Assembly (NCBI GenBank): GCA_002286715.1
Contig: NSJX01000117.1
Span: 25,315 to 41,932, forward strand
Direction of reading: 5' to 3'
DNA: 16,618 nt
Source of the DNA: Dentipellis sp. KUC8613
Taxonomy: Eukaryota > Basidiomycota > Agaricomycetes > Russulales > Hericiaceae
Part shown: piece after piece, positions 1 through 6,442 of the stretch
Position numbering within the stretch: position 1 is the first letter of the stretch
Layout of the letters: every line of letters starts with the position of its first letter
Translations under genes and position numbers: made by a program
Notes under the pieces: generated by a model
The model's database searches: none
The model's input: the letters and a program-made list of their open reading frames with translations, nothing else
What the model was told of the DNA's origin: nothing

Positions 1-36
1 GGAGACGCGCACCGGTTTTTTTGGCTGTAGAGTGTG

Positions 37-92
37 GAATTAAAACTGATTCATAGCTGAATCAGAATTAAAACTGATTCATAGCTGAATCA
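37..92. repeat. Two tandem copies of a 28-bp unit
   Basis: Copies at 37-64 and 65-92 are identical (gaattaaaactgattcatag followed by ctgaatca). Each contains the imperfect palindrome ctgattcatagctgaatcag. A third copy with one mismatch lies in reverse complement at 12799-12826, directly next to the TATA-proximal part of an LTR fragment, so the unit is probably derived from an LTR regulatory region. Positions 1-36 hold nothing I recognise. Confidence 0.85.
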
Positions 93-138
93 GAACAAGG
101 AGCTCATGCAGCTCCAACCTGAGGAAAAAGGATGACGC

Positions 139-450
139 CTGGACTTCTACACGACGGTGACAGCCATATTGGCCTCGCCGCAACAATACGCGGCTTTCAT
201 CACGGACGACTGGCACATCACCCCGGCCCCTGTACGCACGTATGAGGCCATCCATCTCCCTCTGCCGCCGACAGTCATAGACGAGACTGTTGGTCGGTTC
301 CTCGCCGAGCAAGGCATCACCCCGCTGATCGCTGAGCGATTCCAAGCGTTCAGCCGTGAATGGCTGCGCGGCTGGTATCACTCGCCAAAGCGACAGAAGG
401 GGAATATTGCCGAGATCGCCTACGAGATGCTGCGGCATCTGAAAAAATAA
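139..450 (+). pseudogene. Orphan ORF fragment, possible decayed mobile-element or gene 3' end
   Basis: An open frame runs from after the stop at 133-135 to a taa at 448-450, about 103 residues, with no ATG near its left end; the first in-frame start-like codon is GTG at 157. The peptide has a natural amino-acid mix: FITDDWHI, then a proline-rich stretch with LPLPPTV, a middle with GRFLAEQG, and an aromatic and basic end with REWLRGWYHSPKRQK. It does not look like a repeat translation. I do not recognise the family. It is abruptly flanked by the 28-bp duplication on the left and 'tagc' repeats on the right, which suggests a truncated fragment. The antisense frame over the same stretch is arginine-rich and less protein-like. 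Confidence 0.3.
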
Positions 451-469
451 AGATTTACATAGCCACCAC

Positions 470-715
470 TGTGGTTATGTAAGCTATGTATCCTATGAAA
501 TAAGATGCTCAGCTATGGATGACTCCATAGCAGCCATAGCAGCCATAGCAGCCATAGCTGGCAGGAGCATCTCTATAGCAGTAGTGAACATCTTCATAGC
601 AACTATAGGCTGTATAATTTCTCTCAAGGATCCATAGCCTTGTATAGCTACTACTATGTCTATGTTACCTATGCACTGCCCATATGCCTGAGCTTCATTA
701 TTCATTGCATTTCTT
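470..715. repeat. AT-rich 'tagc' low-complexity repeat, block 1
   Basis: The stretch is built from degenerate 'catagcagc' and 'ctatag' words, including a 9-bp tandem run of catagcagc around 526-560. Similar blocks are at 4621-4830 and, in a more GC-rich version, 13880-14015. The open frame across it encodes only alanine/methionine repeats and is not a gene. Confidence 0.7.
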
Positions 716-799
716 TACTGGCAGCTTAAAGTATACATTAAATAGATTTGTGATGCCATACAAACTGAATACACTAATTAAGCAACAGGTGATGGCAGG

Positions 800-1700
800 G
801 TGAGTGGATATGCAGAGTTAGTTCATGGAGGGTGCAGGTGTGTGGGCACGAGAAGAGCACATCAGCACGATAGGCAAACACCCGACGAGGGCGCGATAAG
901 GGCGTGCCGGTGCGACAACGCGACAACGCGACGAGGGTGTGAGGGTGCGACGACGGCGCGAGGGTGCGGCGATGGCGCGAGGGTGTGCAGGCACGACGGG
1001 CGCGACAAGGGCATGCCAGCGCGACAGCACGACGAGGGCGTGACGACGCGACGGCGTGACGACGCGACGACACGACAACGCGATGGCACGACGAGGGCGT
1101 GAGGGTGCGGCGAGGGCATGGGGGTGCGGGTGCACGAAGGCGTGAAGAGGGCGAGACCGGGGTGATGTTGCGACAGCGCGACGATGGCGTGTCGGCGCGA
1201 TGGAGCGATGGTGCGATGAGGGCATGAGGGTGCAGCAAGGGCGTGGGTGTGCAGGCGCACGAAGGCACGAAGAGGGCGAGACTGAGGTTGCGACAGCGCA
1301 ACGAGGGCATGGGAGTGCGGCGAGGGCGTGGGGTTGCGGCGAGGGCATAGGTGTGTGGGCGCACGAAGGCGCGAAGAGGGTGAGACCGGGGTGACGACAC
1401 GACAGCGCGACGACGGCATGCCGGCGCGATGGTGCGACGAGGGCATGAGGGTGCGGCAAGGGCGTGGGGGTGCGGCGAGGGTGTGGGTGTGCGGGCGCAC
1501 GAAGGCGCGAAGAGGGCGAGACCGGGGTGACGACGCAACGAGGGCATACCGGCACTCCAGCGCGAAGAGGGCGTGCCGACGCAACCGCAACAGCGCGCGC
1601 GCGAAGTGCTCAGTAGCACTGATACACGGGTGTGGCGAGGTGGTGAGAGCGCAGATAGGCGGGCGGTGCGCAAGAGAGCACTAGAGTGCATGCTGAGGGT
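800..1700. repeat. G-rich minisatellite with higher-order units
   Basis: About 900 bp of 'gcgacgagggcgtgagggtgc'-like words. A higher-order unit is visible: the anchor cacgaagg followed by a gcgaagagggcgagaccgggg-like phrase starts at 1133, 1258, 1362 and 1498, so units are about 125, 104 and 136 bp. GGG runs are dense on the plus strand and almost no stop codons occur in several frames, so long open frames (up to about 310 codons) appear on both strands; their products are arginine, histidine, proline and serine strings with no domain. I call no gene here. Confidence 0.85.
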
Positions 1701-1730
1701 GCGAAACAACACGCCAGCGCATGCACGCGG

Positions 1731-1806
1731 GAGCGGGATGGAAGGCGCTAGCCGTGGATTGCGGGCTCGAGCGGGATGGAAGGCGCTAGCTGTGGATTGC
1801 AGGCTC
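1731..1806. repeat. 38-bp tandem duplication
   Basis: Two copies (1731-1768 and 1769-1806) of a unit starting gagcgggatggaaggcgcta differ at only two positions. It sits at the right edge of the G-rich minisatellite. Confidence 0.85.
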
Positions 1807-2520
1807 TAGCGTCGCGGGAAGAGCGACGCCGGCGTGGAGAGAAAGGCGCAGAAGGCGCGTGGGCGGAGGTGAGGCAGTGGAGTGAGGTGTAGGCGACAAT
1901 GTGCGGGCGCTGACGCAGATGCCAGGGAGACGTGCGTGGGGCGCACATTGGAACCACAGGCGAGCGGGAAGGCGCGGGAGCGCCACAGGGAGGACAACAC
2001 CAGTGGTGTCACGAGGCTGAGGAGAGAGGGCGGCGTTAGTGATCGGGGGTACTGTGACACGCTGAGCGTGTTGCTGAAGCGACGCACCTGCAGTCGCAGC
2101 GGTCGCTGACATCCTACAATCCCCTTGCTATCTCCATGACGACGGCATTTGTGAGTTTTGCAGGGCGTGGGAGGTGGGGCAAGCAGGTGAACGGCGGACT
2201 ACGGACGGCGGAGGGAGTGGGGACGAGAGGAGGGAGCGGGGTCGAGTTGGGGCTGAGAGCGTGTTGAGGATGAAGAGGGAGAGCGACAAGTCGCGTCTCC
2301 AGTGGCGTCGGCGTCGGCAGTTGCCGCATGCCGTTCCTCGAATGCTCGAGACTCTCGTCGAGAGCGCAATAAAATAGACTAAATCATGATTAAATTTGTA
2401 CGCTAGTAAGACAGTGAAGATGTACATTGTGTATAAGTTTCACGATAAAAAATGAATATAGTCACCCACAATGATCAGATTAGTGTCTTGAATTAATAGT
2501 CAGTCATCCTTTCCTGTCTT
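1807..2520. other. Intergenic, no gene seen
   Basis: From 1807 to about 2370 the DNA is GC-rich and purine-biased, with short open frames that have arginine-rich products and no recognisable motif. From about 2370 to 2520 it turns AT-rich. A small palindrome, ctctcgtcgagag, lies near 2350. I see no splice-consistent coding series, tRNA or rRNA. Confidence 0.5.
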
Positions 2521-3140
2521 TGGACGACGCGACTTACACAAAACATAGCGCGTTGACGTTCATTGTGCCTTGTATCACTCAAAACTCAATCAATTGCTTC
2601 TTAAATCCTCAGGTAGGCTCCTTATACTCTCGTATACCTCCTCTAATAATCTTGTATTTTACCCAATTTTATTTCATGCTGTATATTCGATTCGACGGCA
2701 GACCGCGCGCCACACGGATATCGCCGACGCGGGCACTGGTCCGTGCGCGTCACGGGCGCTTGCTGCCACCTCATCAGCACAACGCGTCGTGCTCTTTCCC
2801 TCTTCCCTCCTTCCTCTTCCCTCCTTCTCTTTCCCTTCCCTAGTCTACATCCAATTTAAGGGGGTTGGCTTGTAGTCTTCATTTCGTCCTAATTAGGACG
2901 AGCCCACATGACACAGTGGCGTCGGGAAAACAGAAATCATAAAAGTGTCAGCATGTTTTGCACATTGAGAATAACTGTCATTGTCGTTGACAAAGTGCGA
3001 CTGCAGAACGCGTCGCGTTCACGCGAGGGAAAAAGACACGTCGCAGGTTTGAACCAAAACCAACTTATAAGAATTTGCCAACTTAACCTCTTAGCCATTC
3101 ATGCGTCCGTAACTGAGAGAATGCATAATATATGACTCGT
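2521..3140. other. Intergenic with polypyrimidine tract and palindrome
   Basis: No convincing gene. An almost pure pyrimidine tract covers about 2789-2842. A perfect 18-bp palindrome, tcgtcctaattaggacga, is at 2884-2901. The open frames here (60-107 codons) show no domain, and their composition follows the base composition. Confidence 0.5.
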
Positions 3141-3145
3141 TTCAA

Positions 3146-3418
3146 ACTCGCCTGCATGTAAAACAGTCATGCCATGCGTCTCGAGCCATTGCCTCCCGGC
3201 AGGCACTTATCACGGGCAGCGAGAGTGACACCTTTTCCCGTTGTGCCAGGCTGCTATAATTATAAAGGCATCTTGTAAATAATATACCAATCGTTCCGGA
3301 CTTGCCCGCATGTAAAACAGTGACACCACCCGTCTCGAACCATTGCCTCCCCACTGGCACGGGCAGCAAGGGCCATGCCTTTTTCCGCTCAGCCAAGCTG
3401 CTATAATTATGAAGGCAC
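3146..3418. repeat. Tandem duplication, period about 154 bp
   Basis: Copy 1 (3146-3270) and copy 2 (3300-3418) share ordered blocks: a gcatgtaaaacagt block, an 'accattgcctccc' block, a 'cacgggcagc' block, and a closing 'ctgctataattat(a/g)aaggca' block. Small indels and substitutions separate them. Open frames on both strands across the copies are products of the duplication. Confidence 0.8.
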
Positions 3419-3498
3419 TCAAAAGATTCATGTATGAGATGTCTGGTCTTATGCGAAAGGGATGCTGCTGTGTGTCATGGACTGTCTCCATAATCGTG

Positions 3499-3528
3499 TC
3501 TTCTGTTAAGGTCTGTGAAGGAGACTAT
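3499..3528. repeat. 30-bp direct repeat, left copy
   Basis: The sequence from tcttctgttaaggtctgtga to gagactat is identical to 3782-3811. The 253 bp between the copies contain no recognised gene. This looks like a duplicated end or recombination footprint of a small element. Confidence 0.85.
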
Positions 3529-3570
3529 GTATACGCCTTTGGACAGTCTCACTTTTCAAAGGCATACACA
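3529..3570. repeat. Imperfect inverted repeat
   Basis: tgtatacgcctttg and caaaggcatacaca form near-complementary arms around a short spacer, immediately right of the left 30-bp direct repeat. Confidence 0.5.
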
Positions 3571-3760
3571 CGCATCATAATTCTGCTGACTACCGCGTCT
3601 GGCACGTAAGACAAATGATCTCACTACGTCGAGAACGTAAAATGTGTCTCTCAGCGCGTCAAACACATAAGCGGCATGGCTCGGCATTGGGCTCAAGACA
3701 TCGACTTTCTTCGGCTATCGCCAAATTGGAGACTACCCGCAAGCCCTATCAAATTGGATG

Positions 3761-3798
3761 CAGACCTTAACAGAACGACTATCTTCTGTTAAGGTCTG
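3761..3798. repeat. Perfect 14-bp hairpin
   Basis: Arms cagaccttaacaga (3761-3774) and tctgttaaggtctg (3785-3798) are exactly complementary with a 10-nt loop. The right arm is part of the right copy of the 30-bp direct repeat, so the left arm is an inverted third copy of its core. Confidence 0.85.
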
Positions 3799-3811
3799 TG
3801 AAGGAGACTAT
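3782..3811. repeat. 30-bp direct repeat, right copy
   Basis: Identical over 30 bp to 3499-3528, 283 bp away, in the same orientation. Confidence 0.85.
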
Positions 3812-3855
3812 CCCTTCCCCTACTTCGCACCTCCCTCAACGCTCCGTATGGCGCC

Positions 3856-4239
3856 ATGGTCCTCGTTTGCTCTCTCGCACATCCGCACACTCGCCCCCAC
3901 GTGCCCAGTCTCAATACACGCGCTCTCATCAACGCCTCGCCCGCTTGCCCACCCACTCGCTCTGCGCTCGAGCCATCGCGCTTGGTACGTGTCCCGCCCG
4001 ATCACCCGTGTTCGCTCGCTGATCATGTCCGCCCTCGTCGCATCCGCCCTCGTCGCATCCGCCCTCGTCACTTCCGCCCTCGTCACGTCCGCCTACTCTG
4101 CGCTGGCGTCATTTCAATTGCCGGTGCGCGTGTTCTAGCTTACGCGCGCCTCCACTCGCTCGCACATGGTAAGTGCCCTAGCTCTACCTGGACTAATTAT
4201 ATTTGTTCTCCTTCAGGTTCCCTTGGCCCCATGCATTAA
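3856..4239 (+). pseudogene. Doubtful ORF with an intron-like insert
   Basis: A 127-codon frame starts at ATG 3856 and ends taa at 4237-4239. The product is proline-, serine- and arginine-rich, partly encoded by a 15-bp tandem repeat (4031-4090), with no domain I recognise. It contains an excellent fungal intron candidate at 4169-4216 (gtaagt start, 'ctaat' branch-like motif, 'ccttcag' end). That intron is 48 nt, a multiple of three without a stop, so the frame continues whether or not it is removed. The splice signals suggest transcription; the protein sequence does not convince me. It could equally be a non-coding transcript or decayed gene. Confidence 0.2.
4031..4090. repeat. 15-bp tandem repeat, four copies
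   Basis: Four consecutive units: gccctcgtcgcatcc twice, then gccctcgtcacttcc and gccctcgtcacgtcc. The period is a multiple of three, so open frames persist across it. Confidence 0.9.
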
Positions 4240-4620
4240 GCATGTATGTCCTCTTTCCACTTGTTTCTTATTGTGGTTGCTGATGTTCTTGCAGGTTCTC
4301 TTATGTTAGGATAATGCAGTCATTTCTTATGGCATGTGCAGGATATTGTGTTTGGTGTGTATCTTCTGTTTCTTTTCTTCTGAATATAATTGCTGATATT
4401 TTTGCAGGACATCTTTTGTAGTGTAATGTTGGACTTGGGTATAATTATATGTGTTGTGTAGTGATGTATTATGTAGTCTTTTGAAATATGATCTGTCTTT
4501 ATTATCATTGTTGATCCAACTGTAAATGAATGAAGTTTTTGCTATTATTTCAACCTATAAATTCTTGATAGCTGTATGTGTGATGTACTGACTTTGTAGG
4601 TCCTATAGCTTTCAGGCTTT
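4240..4620. other. AT-rich segment with repeated acceptor-like motif, no gene
   Basis: T-rich DNA on the plus strand. Two diverged copies of a motif 'ttgctgat(g/a)tt(c/t)ttgcagg' (near 4277-4295 and 4391-4409) resemble a branch point plus 3' splice site and follow similar T-rich stretches. No open frame of note links them. This is either the remains of a spliced transcript or a degenerate tandem duplication. Confidence 0.4.
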
Positions 4621-4830
4621 ATGAAGCAGTGATAGTAGTGATAGCAAGGTACCTATGCACATAGTAGGGCACCTTCTTCTATAGCAGCCATAGCAGGGTA
4701 CCTTATTCCATAGTAGCCATAGCAGGGTGCCTTATTCCATAGCAGCCATAGCACTATCATAGAGGAAGGGGTAAATCTATAGCTACGAAAGATGGATACC
4801 TTGCTATGGCCCTATCAGGGTTATGTATAC
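4621..4830. repeat. AT-rich 'tagc' low-complexity repeat, block 2
   Basis: A roughly 34-bp unit of the type 'catagcagccatagcagggt' followed by 'accttattc' recurs about three times between 4675 and 4755, embedded in 'atagc' words. It abuts the truncated retroelement on its left side. Confidence 0.7.
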
Positions 4831-4864
4831 TATAAAGTGCTCTATAGCAAGGGTTATTTTTCCT

Positions 4865-5299
4865 GATGGGGTGCAAGACGCTGTACCACAAACAGCTCCT
4901 GTCGCCCCAGCGTTAACCGTAGCAGAGGAGTCGCGCGAGGCGCCAGCATCATCGAGACCGATGACGGTGCCTTATGTCCGCCACCGCCCATCATTCAGTG
5001 AGCCCACCATCGAGAATCCGGAACTGGTGTCCAAAGTCACGAGCTGCATACGTGGCATCTACGGACTTCCCAACCTGGGCCCTCAGACGAGCGACCACAT
5101 GGAGGTCGACGAAGAGGGCAAGACGACCGAGGGCAAACCCACTGGCAAGGACAGCGCGACGGCGTCCACCACAGGAGATGGCGCCGCCCCGCCGCCAGCA
5201 TCATCGTCCGACGCGTCCACCGCTCCTCAGGCTGCCGAACCAGCCCCCGCAATTGACGAGGCCAAGCCTCAAGATATTCCGCTGCCCCCGTCGCCTTAA
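4865..5299 (+). pseudogene. C-terminal ORF remnant upstream of a 3' LTR
   Basis: The open frame from ATG 4823 ends taa at 5297-5299; its first ~14 codons come from the 'tagc' repeat, so element-derived sequence probably begins near 4865. The product has an ordinary stretch with VPYVRHRPSFSEP and a TSCIRGIYGLPNLGP segment, then a low-complexity acidic and proline/alanine/serine-rich tail starting at HMEVDEEGK. No protease, reverse transcriptase, RNase H or integrase motif is visible. Its position, 237 bp before a polypurine tract and LTR, suggests the end of the internal region of an LTR retrotransposon whose gag-pol has been lost. The family assignment rests on the LTR, not on this protein. 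Confidence 0.35.
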
Positions 5300-5535
5300 T
5301 GTGTGATGGGATTCCATCATCATCACGCCTAACAACTCATCAAGAGTCCACGGCCAGGCATTCGCGAAAGCGTATGCCCCTATCACTCGAGTCGAGCTAC
5401 CAGCTCCGACTCACGCAACCATCTCCGGGTGCGCCTCAACACGCACCCACCATTATTTCTTTAATTTTTTCATTACCATTACTTTACTCGCACGCTACTA
5501 TATTACTGGTATCGATCCGGCTGTGAGCCTCCTCT

Positions 5536-5547
5536 GGAAGGGGCAAG
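5536..5547 (+). other. Polypurine tract (plus-strand primer site)
   Basis: ggaaggggcaag lies immediately before the TGTAACG start of the LTR. A purine-rich tract abutting the 3' LTR is the standard primer for plus-strand synthesis in LTR retrotransposons. Confidence 0.6.
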
Positions 5548-5995
5548 TGTAACGTCCACGCGTGCTAACGCGCTCTTGCTTACGTTACGGTACGGTACAC
5601 GGACCGGATACTGTACACGGACGGGACACGGACTTAACGGACTCTCGTACGCCAATTACCGGCCATCAGATTATCTGATGGCCGGGTACTATATAGTCGG
5701 CGAGCGCGCCTCTGGCGCGCTGGACCTTTTCTTGCCTGTACCCTCGCACTACATACTTCGGAGCTCTATATAACTGAGTCTGGTGTATTGTGCACGGTGT
5801 GAGCAAGAGGTCAACCCATACCCCCTACTGCGCCCATTACATCATCCCTGCTCTGTATTGCTCTGTATTGCTTTCTCTCGCTCTCTCCCGCTCTGCATCG
5901 CTCTTCCCCGCCCGGCGGCCCTGTCCCGCCCTGTCCTGCTACGTCTCGCTGTCTCGCGCTGTGTGTCAACGTGTATAGATTCATGTAAAGCTACA
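5548..5995 (+). mobile_element. 3' LTR of a truncated Ty3/gypsy-like retroelement
   Basis: It begins TGTAACGTCC after the polypurine tract, as many Agaricomycete gypsy LTRs do (from memory). It contains a perfect 13-bp inverted repeat (5659-5685) and two TATA-like motifs, ctatatag at 5689-5696 and ctatataa at 5766-5773. The stretch 5673-5830 is clearly related, at roughly 80% by eye, to the reverse complement of 12641-12796, so this is a dispersed repeat. The right boundary is uncertain: I place it at ctaca 5991-5995, which pairs with the terminal tgta, but an end elsewhere between 5830 and 6000 is possible. No 5' LTR or pol is present in the window. Confidence 0.6.
5659..5685. repeat. Perfect 13-bp inverted repeat in the LTR
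   Basis: Arms ccggccatcagat (5659-5671) and atctgatggccgg (5673-5685) flank a single T. It ends four bases before the first TATA-like motif, a position suited to a dimeric regulator site. Confidence 0.9.
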
Positions 5996-6442
5996 TACAT
6001 GAGTGATAAGAATAGAACACCTTTTAATGTCCTGATGCCTGTAGATTGTGTCCGATGTGTATCGAAATGAGAATGGCGACAGCGACAGAGATCTACAGTG
6101 CTCGATACAGGCATCCGATCTCTGCCGATCTTGTGTCGTTCTCCACCGTTCCAGATCTAGTGAGGTCTAGAAAAGTGTGTCAAAATTTGACAGAGAGCGA
6201 GAATTTCCGCTTCTCTCGCTCTCTGTCGTTCTGCGTCTTTCTCATCAGACGCGATTCTTACTGGGCTTGAGCGCTTGAGCTTCGACCTGCCCCAGCTTAT
6301 AACCTTTGGACGCAATGAGGCAGCTGTAGATAAGCTGCCCACAACATATTGTACAATCCACCCAGTGCAGAAATCCCATAAAACGATAGCAAAAGCACAG
6401 TGTGCAACATGACAAGCTTGAGCAAACACCAAGTATCATTAG
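5996..6442. other. Intergenic between LTR and myosin 3' end
   Basis: This stretch holds the presumed myosin 3' UTR (minus strand, left of 6443) and the LTR edge. A perfect 14-bp hairpin lies at 6189-6227. Short open frames on both strands have no recognisable product. Confidence 0.5.
6189..6227. repeat. 14-bp hairpin downstream of the myosin gene
   Basis: Arms gacagagagcgaga (6189-6202) and tctcgctctctgtc (6214-6227) are exactly complementary, with an 11-nt loop. It lies about 216 bp past the myosin stop codon, between that gene and the LTR that points toward it. Confidence 0.8.

Noticed and set aside
79..438. 119-codon minus-strand frame
   Set aside because: Antisense to the more protein-like plus-strand frame and running into the 28-bp duplication.
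774..1712. Long overlapping open frames on both strands (up to 312 codons on minus)
   Set aside because: They lie wholly inside the G-rich minisatellite; several frames are open together and the products are Arg/Pro/Ser/His strings without domains.
4031..4090. Regular repeats considered as a CRISPR array
   Set aside because: Units are 15 bp, directly contiguous and without spacers; the genome is eukaryotic. The same applies to the 9-bp array near 15541.
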